A stretch of DNA of 51,922 nt from Actinomycetes bacterium (GTDB lineage Bacteria > Actinomycetota > Acidimicrobiia > Acidimicrobiales > Bog-793), in NCBI GenBank assembly GCA_021838945.1, contig JAKCCH010000012.1, positions 1 through 51,922 on the forward strand, read 5' to 3'. Positions 40,559-49,478 of this stretch are shown piece by piece (position 1 is the first letter of the stretch; the number at the start of each line of letters is the position of its first letter). Below the pieces are notes generated by a model. The model searched no databases. It worked only from the letters and a program-made list of their open reading frames with translations, and was not told the origin of the DNA. The translations under genes and the position numbers were made by a program.

Positions 40559-41083
40559 TCATCCGCGCCACTCCCTGAGGGCGATCTCGCAGGCCTCGCC
40601 GAACCACGGCGCATAACCCTGCGCCGGCCCAGCGCATGCGACGGCATCGGGCTCGACGAAACGCCAGTCCTCCACCTCGTCCGGATCCGGCTGCAGCACG
40701 CTCGCCGTGATGAGGCCCACGAAGACGTGGTCGAGCTCGTGCTCGACGAGGCCGCTCACCGGGTCGACGGCCCGATAGATGAACGAGCCTGCCGGCCGCA
40801 GCGAGCACTCGAGGCCGAGCTCCTCGAGCACGCGGCGTTCTGCCGAGGAGCGCAGGTCCTCGCCCGGGCCGGGATGTGAGCAGCAGGCGTTGGCCCAGAT
40901 CCCGGGGAAGTGGTACTTCAGAACGGAACGCTGCTGAACGAGCATCAACCCGTCTTGCCGGAAGAGGAAGACCGAGAAGGCGAGGTGCAGCAGTCCCGGC
41001 GCCTCGTGAGCCGCCCGCTTCTCGGACACCCCGACGGCGGTCCCGGCCTCGTCGACGAGCACGACCTCGTTGCGATGCGGCAC
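40559..41083 (-). CDS. idi: Isopentenyl-diphosphate delta-isomerase, type I
   Basis: 174 residues, interconverting IPP and DMAPP for isoprenoid synthesis. The Nudix-type fold has NACCSHP (catalytic Cys68), AERRVLEELG, and EHELDHVF with Glu114 and Glu116 at the metal/catalytic positions. Length matches the family (about 180). ATG 41083. It is transcribed alone, diverging from the 41143 gene over 59 bp. The region 40459-40558 downstream shows no gene. Confidence 0.95.
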   Translation of the reverse strand: MPHRNEVVLVDEAGTAVGVSEKRAAHEAPGLLHLAFSVFLFRQDGLMLVQQRSVLKYHFPGIWANACCSHPGPGEDLRSSAERRVLEELGLECSLRPAGSFIYRAVDPVSGLVEHELDHVFVGLITASVLQPDPDEVEDWRFVEPDAVACAGPAQGYAPWFGEACEIALREWRG

Positions 41084-41142
41084 GAACGGCGATCGTACCG
41101 GTGCCGTTACCGTCGAGTCAGGCAGCGCCCTGACGCAGATGC

Positions 41143-41886
41143 ATGAACGGAGGCCCCGGCACGGTGCTCGACGAACTCGCCGCTCGGCTCGCCACGCCCG
41201 TCGGCGACCTGCCGTCGAACGTCATGTTGGACAGGGCGACGTACGAGTACGGGAGCGAGCTCGGTTTCGACGGGCTCGACTTCTACGTCTGCGGTCGGGG
41301 CGGGGCGCTCGGTGAAGTCGACGCGGGCGTTGTGGCGGCCGCCCTCGTCTACTTCAACCCTGCGATGATCCGGGAACGCTGGGATCGCGGCATGCAAGTC
41401 ATGGGCGCCCGCAAGGCAGCGGAGAGCTTCGCCGGCCGCCTTCATGCCTGGGCCCGCGACCACCTCGCCGAGGACCAGGACTACGAGCGGCTGGCCGAGC
41501 TCCTCGGGATCGTCGTGTCAGCGGCGAGCCCGGCGGGTGCACCGCTGTTCGCCGGATGGCTGACACTTCCCGAACCCGTCGAGCCGGCCGAGCTGATGAT
41601 GCACCGGCTGAACGTTCTGCGCGAGCTGCGGGGTGCCATGCACGCTTGCGCCGTGCTCGCGGCCGGGCTCGACCCGCTCGTTGCGGTCCTGATCAAGACG
41701 CCTTTCATGGCCGGGATCTTCGGCTGGCACGAGCCGTACCCGGAGGTCGATCTTGCTCGTGACGCCTGGGCGGAGGCGGAAGCTGCGACCAACCGGGCCG
41801 TGGGGCGCGTGCTCGCGGTGCTCGACGAGGGGCAGCGCGAGGAGCTCGCCTGCCGGCTCGAGCACGCGCACTCCGGGGTGCACTGA
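41143..41886 (+). CDS. SCO6745-like conserved protein
   Basis: 247 residues, wholly helical in character. The block FDGLDFYVCGRGGALGEVDAGVVAAALVYFNPAMIRERWDRG resembles the SCO6745 family of actinobacterial proteins of unknown function (FYFAGRGG..LG.VDA.VV.A...FNP). The C-terminal half is rich in Ala, Glu and His. No catalytic motif is clear. ATG 41143. A 90-nt gap separates it from the aldo/keto reductase gene. Confidence 0.7.
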   Translation: MNGGPGTVLDELAARLATPVGDLPSNVMLDRATYEYGSELGFDGLDFYVCGRGGALGEVDAGVVAAALVYFNPAMIRERWDRGMQVMGARKAAESFAGRLHAWARDHLAEDQDYERLAELLGIVVSAASPAGAPLFAGWLTLPEPVEPAELMMHRLNVLRELRGAMHACAVLAAGLDPLVAVLIKTPFMAGIFGWHEPYPEVDLARDAWAEAEAATNRAVGRVLAVLDEGQREELACRLEHAHSGVH

Positions 41887-41976
41887 GCCCGTCGCCGGTG
41901 CCGTGTCGGAGCTCGGGCAACCCAAGCACAAGCAGTAGGCAAGCATCAGGAATCGGCAGAAAGGACCAGCACTGAG

Positions 41977-42936
41977 ATGGAGTATCGACGCCTCGGCCGG
42001 GCCGGGATCAAGGTCAGCGTGCTCTCGTTCGGCTCATGGGTGACGTTCGGACCTCAGCTCGACGACGATCGTGCGCTTGCGTGCATGCAGGCTGCTCACG
42101 ACGCCGGCGTCAACTTCTTCGACAACGCCGAGGCATACGCCGGAGGCCAGTCCGAGGTCATCATGGGCCGCGTCGTCAACAAGCTCGGGTGGCCGCGTAG
42201 CAGCTACGTCGTGTCGACGAAGCTCTACTGGGGCCTCTCCCGAGACGTCAACATGACGAACACGCTGAACCGGAAGTACCTCATGCAGGGGATCGACGGA
42301 TCGCTCGAGCGCCTCGGCCTCGACTTCGTCGACCTGTTGTTCTGCCACCGGCCCGACCCGGAGACTCCGATCGAGGAGACGGTCTGGGCGATGCACGACA
42401 TCGTCTCGGCCGGGAAGGCGCTCTACTGGGGCACCTCGGAGTGGTCCGGAGGGGAGATCATCGAGGCGTTCGACGTCGCCGAACGGTACGGCCTGCGCAA
42501 GCCCGTCGTGGAGCAGCCGGAGTACAACCTGCTCGCCCGCGCCCGCGTCGAGCAAGAGTACGCCCCGATCATCGAGCGGCACGGGATCGGCCTCACGACC
42601 TGGAGCCCCCTCGCCTCCGGCCAGCTCACGGGCAAGTACCTCGACGGCATCCCCGAGGGGAGCCGCGGCGCGCTGAAGGGCTACGAATGGCTCCGGGACG
42701 AGCTCACCGACGAGGTGAGGAACGCCAAGGTCCGCGCCCTCAACGATGTCGCCGGCTCGCTCGGGTGCTCGCTCGCTCAGCTCGCCATCGCCTGGTGCGC
42801 GCACAACCCCAACGTCTCGACGGTGATCACCGGTGCCAGCCGCCCCGAACAGGTGGCCGAGAACATGGCCGCCCTCGACGTGCTCGACCGGTTGGACGAG
42901 GAGACGCTCGGCCGGATCGACGAGATCACCCGCTGA
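41977..42936 (+). CDS. Aldo/keto reductase, K-channel beta-subunit-like (AKR6/14)
   Basis: 319 residues, TIM-barrel NADPH oxidoreductase. The tetrad is Asp49 and Tyr54 (FFDNAEAY), Lys82 (STKLYWG) and His124 (FCHRPDP). The opening [30 protein letters not shown] and the late [13 protein letters not shown] for NADP binding match the Kv-beta/YghZ group. Physiological substrate is unknown; such enzymes reduce aldehydes including methylglyoxal. ATG 41977 with AAGGA upstream at about 10 nt. Confidence 0.92.
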   Translation: MEYRRLGRAGIKVSVLSFGSWVTFGPQLDDDRALACMQAAHDAGVNFFDNAEAYAGGQSEVIMGRVVNKLGWPRSSYVVSTKLYWGLSRDVNMTNTLNRKYLMQGIDGSLERLGLDFVDLLFCHRPDPETPIEETVWAMHDIVSAGKALYWGTSEWSGGEIIEAFDVAERYGLRKPVVEQPEYNLLARARVEQEYAPIIERHGIGLTTWSPLASGQLTGKYLDGIPEGSRGALKGYEWLRDELTDEVRNAKVRALNDVAGSLGCSLAQLAIAWCAHNPNVSTVITGASRPEQVAENMAALDVLDRLDEETLGRIDEITR

Positions 42937-42990
42937 CCGAGCTGTGAAACAGCCGAGCGGCTGCGGAGGCCCCTCGGCCCGACCAACCGC

Positions 42991-44088
42991 TCACCCGCTG
43001 GCGGGCACCGCCTTCAGCCGGCCCGCGCCTTTCGTAGCGTCTGCCGCCCCTTCGGCAGGCGCGGCAGGCTCCGCAGACCCCGCAGAGGCGGCAGACCCCG
43101 CAGACGCGGCAGCACCGGCGGCACCCGCCGTCCCGCTCCCGAGATCCTGAGCAGCCGGCTCCACCGACCACCCGAGCCCGACGGCGACCTCCCGGGCCCG
43201 ATCGAACACGGCGCGCCATTCGCTTCGCCTCGCCGCCAGAGCGCTGTGCTCGGCGGCGAGCGCGACCTCCACCGCCACGAGCATGTCACTCCCACCGCCG
43301 CCTCCTCGGGCCACCCGCCCACGGCGCGACGGCTCCTGCTTCAGCAGCTCGAGCCACTGCACGGCGCGCGAGCCGTCGTTCAACTCCCCGAGCACCTTCT
43401 GGACCTTCGCGATCCGGCGCGACAGCTTGTCCAGATCGCCAGAGGTCAAAGGCGCGGCGATCTCGGCGGCGTAGCGGGCACGCTTCGAGAGGATGCGGAG
43501 GTGGTGGAGCTCGTCGTCACGCGGCGCCATCGACAACTCCCTGACCGCCTCCTCGAGCTCCTCCCAGCGCCGGCGCACCTCCGGGAGGAGGACGCCGACG
43601 GCGGGCTCTGCCGCGCAGGACTTCTTCACCGGCGGCGCCGCCGCCGCCGTGCCGAGCCGCTCGAGCAACCGGCGGTAGCGCGTCGAGCGCATGGCCACGA
43701 TCGCGTCGGCGAATGCCTCCTGGCGGTCGATCGCGCAACTGCGGAGCACGGCCGCCGTCGCGCCCTCCGGGGCGCCGGTGCAGTCCTGCTCGAGGCGCTC
43801 GGAGAGCACGTCGAGGTCACGGACGCTCCCGAGCAGGGTCCCGAGCCATCGAAGGTCCTCGACGAGCGGGTCAAGCTCCGCACGCCGGATCGCCTTCCGG
43901 AAGGTCCGCAGCTGCGAGCGCATCCGACGGCAGGCGACCCTCGCCTGGTGGACGCCTTCTGGGTCGACGTCCTCGCGGACGATGGGTTCGTTCTCGAGGA
44001 GCCGGGCGAGATCGTCCGAGATCGCGCTGCGGATCACCCGGATCGTCGTGATCGTGTCACGGCCCCCGTAGCCGGCTGATGCTGCCAT
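42991..44088 (-). CDS. CHAD-domain protein
   Basis: 365 residues. The CHAD helical bundle carries conserved His/Arg motifs VHQARVACRRMRSQLRTFR, VRDLDVL and ELHHLRILSKRARYAAE, which bind polyphosphate. No CYTH domain is attached. The last 50 residues (GTAGAAGAAASAGSAASAG...) are low-complexity, coded by 9-bp GCAGAnnCC repeats (43055-43117). ATG 44088 is preferred; ATG 44130 adds an unconserved leader. It is divergent from the ABC-F gene. A role in polyphosphate granule binding is family-based inference. Confidence 0.88.
   Translation of the reverse strand: MAASAGYGGRDTITTIRVIRSAISDDLARLLENEPIVREDVDPEGVHQARVACRRMRSQLRTFRKAIRRAELDPLVEDLRWLGTLLGSVRDLDVLSERLEQDCTGAPEGATAAVLRSCAIDRQEAFADAIVAMRSTRYRRLLERLGTAAAAPPVKKSCAAEPAVGVLLPEVRRRWEELEEAVRELSMAPRDDELHHLRILSKRARYAAEIAAPLTSGDLDKLSRRIAKVQKVLGELNDGSRAVQWLELLKQEPSRRGRVARGGGGGSDMLVAVEVALAAEHSALAARRSEWRAVFDRAREVAVGLGWSVEPAAQDLGSGTAGAAGAAASAGSAASAGSAEPAAPAEGAADATKGAGRLKAVPASG
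43055..43117. repeat. 9-bp repeat array in the CHAD gene tail
   Basis: Seven units of 9 bp on the plus strand: GCAGGCGCG, GCAGGCTCC, GCAGACCCC, GCAGAGGCG, GCAGACCCC, GCAGACGCG, GCAGCACCG. The gene is on the other strand, so the units encode Ala/Ser/Gly-rich tripeptides. A similar 9-bp iteration appears in the crotonase gene (12185-12211) and in the PatA-like gene (46275-46301). Confidence 0.85.
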
Positions 44089-44183
44089 GCCACCAGTCTT
44101 CCCGCTCCGGCGCCTTGATGCGGCCGGCACGCCACGGCCGGGCAGTGCACCTCCCGGCGGGGACGTCGGCCATACTGGTCTCG

Positions 44184-45857
44184 ATGGGCCACATCGACGT
44201 GAACGGCGTGGCCCTCTCTCTCCCCGACGGGCGGCCGCTCCTCGGCGACATCTCGTTCAAGGTGGACGACGGCTCGATCACGGCGCTCGTCGGCCCGAAC
44301 GGCTCGGGCAAGACGACGCTCGTCCGGATGATCGCCGCTGCCGGCGGATCACCGCTCTCCGGTGAGACGCTGCCGCCCGACGCCGGGTCGATCTCCGTCT
44401 CCGGCTCTCTCGGGGTGATGCCCCAGTTCATCGGCCAGATCCGCGACGACTCCACAGTGCGCGACCTGCTCGTGTCCATCTCCTCGGCGACGATCCGCCG
44501 CGCGGCGGCCAGCTTGGCCGAGTCCGAGCGCCAGCTCGCGGCGGCAGGCACGGACGAGCGACGCCAGATCGCGTACGCGCATGCCATCGCCGACTGGGGC
44601 GACCTCGGTGGCTACGACGCCGAGGTCGTGTGGGACAAGGCGACGACCGAGGCGATCGGGCTCCCGTTCGCCGAAGCGTCGATGCGCCTCGTCCGCTCTC
44701 TCTCCGGCGGCGAGCAGAAGCGCCTCGTCCTCCACACCTTCCTCTCCTCCCCCACCGACGTCCTCGTGCTCGACGAGCCGGACAACTACCTCGACGTCCC
44801 GGGGAAGGAGTGGCTGGAGGACGCTCTCTCGCGGACCCGGAAGACGGTCCTGTTCATCTCGCACGACCGCGAGCTGCTCCGCCGCACCGCCACACGGGTC
44901 GTGACGCTCGAGCTGACGGCGGCCGGGTCGACGGCGTGGGTGCACGGCAGCACCTATGTCACCTACCACGAGGCACGGGAGGAGCGACTCGACCGGCTGG
45001 AGGAGTTGCACCGGCGCTGGGACGAGGAGCATGCCCGGCTCAAGGCATTCGTCGTCGAGATGCGCCAGAAGGCGTCGTACAACGACGACTTCGCCTCGAA
45101 GTTGAGCAACGCTTTGCACCGGCTCGAGCGTTTCGAGGTGGCGGGGCCGCCCGAGGCGATCCCGCGGCCTCAGCGCATCTCGATGCGGCTCGCCGGAGGG
45201 CGGACCGGTAAGCGGGTGCTGACCTGTGCCGCGCTCGCACTCGACCGGCTCACCGAGCCCTTCGACCTCGAGGTGCTCCACGGCGAGCGCGTGGCGGTGC
45301 TCGGGCCGAACGGGACCGGGAAGTCCCAGTTCTTCCGCCTGATCGGAGGTGATCGCGTTGCCCACTCGGGTGAGCTGCGCCTCGGCGCGAGGGTGGTCCC
45401 GGGCCACTTCGCCCAGACGCACGAGCACCCCGAGCTCGACGGCCGGACCCTCGCCGAGATCCTCTGGAAGGACTTCGACCTCCCCTTGCCACGGGCCATG
45501 CCGGCGCTCGGGCGGTACGAGCTGTCCCGGGCGCGCGACCAGCGCTTCGAAACGCTCTCCGGCGGCCAACAGGCGCGGCTACAGATCCTCGCTCTCGAGT
45601 TGTCCGGGGCGACCCTGCTGCTGCTCGACGAGCCGACCGACAACCTCGACGTCGAGTCTGCCGAGGCACTCGAGGCGGGGCTGGACGGCTACGAGGGCAC
45701 GGTGCTCACTGTGACGCACGACCGGTACTTCGTGCGGAACTTCGATCGTTTCTTGCTGTTCTGCAGCGACGGCCGGGTCGTCGAGACCCCCGAGGCGGTC
45801 TTCGACGAGGGGCGGCTGGAGCGAGCGGCGCGGACCCGCCGGCGTCAGGCCACCTGA
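44184..45857 (+). CDS. ABC-F family ATPase
   Basis: 557 residues, two ABC ATPase domains and no membrane segment. First domain: GPNGSGKTT, signature LSGGEQKRL, Walker B LVLDEPDNYLD. A linker (about 260-320, DRLEELHRRWDEEHARLKAFV) joins it to the second domain: GPNGTGKSQ, LSGGQQARL, LLLDEPTDNLD. ABC-F proteins bind ribosomes to relieve stalling or antibiotic block. The first Walker B reads DEPDNYLD instead of the usual DEPTNHLD, and the second walker A is followed by Q in place of S/T, so it belongs to a divergent actinobacterial branch. ATG 44184. It converges on the PatA-like gene after 26 nt. Confidence 0.88.
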   Translation: MGHIDVNGVALSLPDGRPLLGDISFKVDDGSITALVGPNGSGKTTLVRMIAAAGGSPLSGETLPPDAGSISVSGSLGVMPQFIGQIRDDSTVRDLLVSISSATIRRAAASLAESERQLAAAGTDERRQIAYAHAIADWGDLGGYDAEVVWDKATTEAIGLPFAEASMRLVRSLSGGEQKRLVLHTFLSSPTDVLVLDEPDNYLDVPGKEWLEDALSRTRKTVLFISHDRELLRRTATRVVTLELTAAGSTAWVHGSTYVTYHEAREERLDRLEELHRRWDEEHARLKAFVVEMRQKASYNDDFASKLSNALHRLERFEVAGPPEAIPRPQRISMRLAGGRTGKRVLTCAALALDRLTEPFDLEVLHGERVAVLGPNGTGKSQFFRLIGGDRVAHSGELRLGARVVPGHFAQTHEHPELDGRTLAEILWKDFDLPLPRAMPALGRYELSRARDQRFETLSGGQQARLQILALELSGATLLLLDEPTDNLDVESAEALEAGLDGYEGTVLTVTHDRYFVRNFDRFLLFCSDGRVVETPEAVFDEGRLERAARTRRRQAT

Positions 45858-45883
45858 GCCCGCCCTCCGACGCCACCCCAACC

Positions 45884-48424
45884 TCAGCGCATTCGCCGCC
45901 TCCGGAGCGCGGGCTCCGGCGACACCGAACGCGCGGTCACCGAGGCGCCGCCGACCGAGACGCCTGCGCCCCCGGACGCGGCCGACACCACAGGGTCGAG
46001 CTCGAGACGAGCGATCTCGGGGAGATCCTCGCCCATCCGTGCGATGCAACTCAGCAGTCGGGCGATGGCGTGGAAGTCGGCCGGCACCGGTGGCGCCTCG
46101 AGCACAGTGACAGCCTTGATCGACCGGATCATCGACTCGGCCTCCTGCTCGGTGAGAGGTGCCAGCCGGAGCGAGCGGTCGCCGAAGACGTCGGACGCGA
46201 GCCCGGCCAGGCCGACGCTCACGACCGGCCCGAATAGGGGGTCCTCCACGAGCCGGATGCTGACCGGTGGAGCCGTGTCTGCCGGGCCTGCCGAGTCTGC
46301 CGGGACAGGCGGCTCGTCCGTCCTGAGCGGGACACCGTAGGCAGCAAGGAGCGCCGCCGTGGCCTCTTCGGTGAGCTCGACGCCGTCGGAGTTGCCCGGC
46401 TCCTGCTCCAGCGCCGCGCGCAGGACGGCCCTGGCGGCTGCCACATCCCATGGACCGGCTCCCTCAGCCGGCTCGGCGCCTCCCCCGAGCTCGGCCTCGC
46501 GCCTCCACGCCGCGTACGGCACGACCTTGGCGAGCGCCCGGGCCGCCGACTCCGGGTAGCGGAACCACGGGACCGGCCGGTCGGCTGTCCGGAACGCCTC
46601 GAGGGTGACGTCGGTGGCGAGGAAGTTCGCCACGACCGGCTTGCCGTGGGCCCCGGCCACGCGGGCCACTTCGGCAGCGACGCCTTCGGCTTCGCTCGCG
46701 AGTGGTGGGGTGAAGATGGCGATGGCGGCGTCGATGCCGCCATCGCCGAGGAGGATGTCGAGAGCCCGCCCGTACTCCTCCGCCGAGGCCGCCGGGCTGC
46801 AGTCGACCGGGTTCCTCACCGCCGCCTCCGCGCCGAGCGCCTCACGGAGGATCTCCTGTGTCCGGTCGGACAGCACCGGCACGCGGAGGCCCCGTGCCTC
46901 GCAGGCATCCGCAGCGAGGACACTCGGTCCGCCCGCGTTGCCGAGGATGGCGATGCGGTCCCCGGCGGGGAGCGGCTGGTGGTGCACCACCTCGGCCACG
47001 TCGAACAGCTCCTCGAGCGTGTCCACCCGGATCACGCCGGCCTGGCCGAAGAGTGCGTCGACGACCTCGTCGGGCGCCTCACCGGTCGCTGCGGTGTGCA
47101 CGGCGGTGCCGCGCAGCCCGGCGACGGAGCGACCCGCCTTCACCGCGATGATCGGCCGCCGCCTGGCGACGCGACGGGCGATACGCCTGAAGTGCCGGGG
47201 GTTCCCGAAGGACTCGAGGTAGAGGAGGATCACGTCCGTCCCGGGATCTCGCTCCCAGTAGCGGATGAGGTCGTTGCTGCTCACGTCCGCCTTGTTGCCC
47301 ATCGACACGAAGCTCGAGATCCCGAGACCCCTCCGGCTCGCCTCCCCCAGGATCGCGACACCGAGGCCGCCCGACTGCGAGCAGAAGGCGATGCGCCCGC
47401 GGACCGGGGCCACCGGTGCGAACGTCGCGTCGAGGCGGACGTGCTCGGCCGTGTTGATGACGCCCATGCAGTTCGGGCCGACGAGGCGCATGCCGTGACG
47501 CCGCGCAGACGACACGATCCTGCGCTCGGCCTCGGCTCCCTCCGGGCCGATCTCTGCGAAACCGGCGGATACGACGACGAGGCCTCCGCAGCCGGCCTCG
47601 CCGCACTCCTCCACGACCGTGGGCACGCTCGCGGCGGGCACGGCGATCACCGCCAGGTCGACGTGGCCGGGAACCTCGGCCATCGAGGGATACGCCTGCA
47701 ACCCGAGCACCTCGGGCGCGCTCGGGTGGACGGGGTAGACAGGTCCGGTGAACCCTCCGGCGAGCAGGTTCGCGACGAGCTCGTTGCCGATCGTCCTCCG
47801 CCGAGGAGAGGCCCCGATGACCGCCACCGAGGTGGGCTCGAGGATCCGTGCGATGGACCGGGCGGCGGCGGCGGAGTCACGTGACTCGACCTTCTCGGCA
47901 TAGGAGGGAACGGGGTCGAGTCGCATCGTGACGCGGATGACCCCCGAGTCGAAACGGGCGCTCTCGACGAGCCCGACCTCCCGGAAGACACCGAGCATCT
48001 TCGAGTTCTCGGGGAGCGTGTCAGCGATGAAGGTCGAGACGCCGCGGGCGAGGGCAGCCGACGCGAGGTGCTCGAGCAGCACCGTTCCGAGCCCTCGCCC
48101 CTGCTGGTCGTCGCGCACCGTGAACGCGACCTCGGCCTCGTTCTCGTCCCCGAGCCGGTCGTAACGAGCGACCGCCACGAGCTCGCCCTCGACGAACGCC
48201 ACGATCGCGAGCCGGCGGTCGTAGTCGACGTTCGTGAAGTGGCGGACCTCGGCGTCGGTGAGCTGCCCGCGCGGCGAGAAGAAGCGCAAGTACACCGTCT
48301 CTGCCGACAGCCGCTCGGAGAGCGACCGGAGCGCCCCGGCGTCCTCGGGCACGATCGGGCGAAGCTGTGCCACGCGCCCGTCGGCCAGCAGCACCTCGGA
48401 CTCGAGATCGGTGGGGTAGGTCAT
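45884..48424 (-). CDS. GNAT - acyl-CoA synthetase (NDP-forming)-like fusion, PatA type, degraded ATP-grasp
   Basis: 846 residues. N-terminal GNAT domain (about 18-170, DDQQGRGLGTVLLEHL), then the CoA-binding domain (TSVAVIGASPRRRTIGNELV, 198-217), succinyl-CoA synthetase-like domains with His443 in AVHTAA at the phospho-His position, and a C-terminal ATP-grasp remnant. The remnant starts LTEEATAALLAAYGVPL (685-700), passes through a 20-residue A/D/P linker and resumes at LVEDPLFGPVVSVGLAG (725), so about 100 residues holding the ATP-binding Lys and HKSDVGGV-type loop are missing. Fusions of this kind acetylate lysines of acyl-CoA synthetases; this one probably senses acyl-CoA rather than making ATP or acetyl-CoA. 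Other fusions (SlPatA) have GNAT at the C-terminus. Confidence 0.85.
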   Translation of the reverse strand: MTYPTDLESEVLLADGRVAQLRPIVPEDAGALRSLSERLSAETVYLRFFSPRGQLTDAEVRHFTNVDYDRRLAIVAFVEGELVAVARYDRLGDENEAEVAFTVRDDQQGRGLGTVLLEHLASAALARGVSTFIADTLPENSKMLGVFREVGLVESARFDSGVIRVTMRLDPVPSYAEKVESRDSAAAARSIARILEPTSVAVIGASPRRRTIGNELVANLLAGGFTGPVYPVHPSAPEVLGLQAYPSMAEVPGHVDLAVIAVPAASVPTVVEECGEAGCGGLVVVSAGFAEIGPEGAEAERRIVSSARRHGMRLVGPNCMGVINTAEHVRLDATFAPVAPVRGRIAFCSQSGGLGVAILGEASRRGLGISSFVSMGNKADVSSNDLIRYWERDPGTDVILLYLESFGNPRHFRRIARRVARRRPIIAVKAGRSVAGLRGTAVHTAATGEAPDEVVDALFGQAGVIRVDTLEELFDVAEVVHHQPLPAGDRIAILGNAGGPSVLAADACEARGLRVPVLSDRTQEILREALGAEAAVRNPVDCSPAASAEEYGRALDILLGDGGIDAAIAIFTPPLASEAEGVAAEVARVAGAHGKPVVANFLATDVTLEAFRTADRPVPWFRYPESAARALAKVVPYAAWRREAELGGGAEPAEGAGPWDVAAARAVLRAALEQEPGNSDGVELTEEATAALLAAYGVPLRTDEPPVPADSAGPADTAPPVSIRLVEDPLFGPVVSVGLAGLASDVFGDRSLRLAPLTEQEAESMIRSIKAVTVLEAPPVPADFHAIARLLSCIARMGEDLPEIARLELDPVVSAASGGAGVSVGGASVTARSVSPEPALRRRRMR

Positions 48425-48471
48425 GTGGATGGCCGGCTCGGCGGGTCCTGGGATTCAGCCCGTTCAGCCGT

Positions 48472-49320
48472 TCAACCGGCGGCGGCCGTGCTCCGGATCG
48501 TGCCGATGCCTTCGATCGTGCTCTCGATCACGTCGCCGGGCCGGAGGAAGCGGTCGTGCACCCACCCGACGCCCGCGGGCGTGCCGGTGAAGATGACGTC
48601 ACCGGGCAGGAGCGGTACCACCGCGCACAGCTCCTCGATGATGAGCGGGACCGGGAAGACCATCTCGCTCGTCCGGCTGGACTGCATCACCTCGCCGTTG
48701 ACGCTGCAGGAGAGGGCAAGGTCGTCCGGCTCGGTCAGCTCGTCCGGCGTGACGAGCCACGGCCCGATCGGACCGAAACCGGGGTACGACTTCCCCATCG
48801 CGTACTGCCCTCCGGCCGCTCTCTGCAAGATCCGTTCGGAGAAGTCGTTGCCGACGCACACTCCGGCGACGTGGCTCCACGCCTCCCAGTCGGCGATCCT
48901 GTGCGCCGGCCGCCCCATCACGACGACGAGCTCGACCTCGTGGTCGACGTGGCCGCCGGGCGGAAGCAGCAACTCCTCGAAACCCCCCGTGATGCAGGTC
49001 GGGTACTTCGTGAACACGGCGAGGCGCTCGGGCAGGCTCGCGCTCGTCTCCGCCGCATGGTCCCGGTAGTTGAGGCCGATGCCGAAGACCTGCCGCGGGA
49101 AGGGTGCCGGCGAAAGCAGCTCGAGCTCGTTCACCTCGATCGGGGGGAGCCGGTCCGGATCGGGCTCGTAGCCAGCCGCCCAGCCGAGGAATTCCTCCCA
49201 GCGGTCGTAGATCGCCTGCGGATCAGGGCCGAAGCGCTCCTCCGACGCCTTCTCGACGTCGATGCCGCCCTCGCCGGTGACGATCGTCGCACGTCCGAGC
49301 ACGTTCGCCAGCACCGTCAC
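48472..49320 (-). CDS. Fumarylacetoacetate hydrolase-family protein
   Basis: 282 residues. FGIGLNYRDHAAET, DHEVELVVVMGRPA (Glu-x-Glu metal ligands), GVCVGNDFSER and GDVIFTGTPAGVGW match the FAH superfamily (acylpyruvases, hydratases, decarboxylases). GTG 49320 gives MTVLANVLGRATIV; an AAAGGACGAGG ribosome site lies just upstream. It follows 48 nt upstream of the PatA-like gene on the same strand. The exact substrate cannot be told. Confidence 0.87.
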   Translation of the reverse strand: MTVLANVLGRATIVTGEGGIDVEKASEERFGPDPQAIYDRWEEFLGWAAGYEPDPDRLPPIEVNELELLSPAPFPRQVFGIGLNYRDHAAETSASLPERLAVFTKYPTCITGGFEELLLPPGGHVDHEVELVVVMGRPAHRIADWEAWSHVAGVCVGNDFSERILQRAAGGQYAMGKSYPGFGPIGPWLVTPDELTEPDDLALSCSVNGEVMQSSRTSEMVFPVPLIIEELCAVVPLLPGDVIFTGTPAGVGWVHDRFLRPGDVIESTIEGIGTIRSTAAAG

Positions 49321-49478
49321 GGGCCTCGTCCTTTCGTCGCGCCGTCTTCCCCTACCCTGGTGACCGTAGTCCGAGGTGGTGGCTCCCCCGGCCACCTGCG
49401 AGAGGCGTGCCGCCCAGCTGTGTCCATCTCCGTACGGCGCGCACCTGCACGAAGGCTCGGCCTGCGAGGATCGATGAG

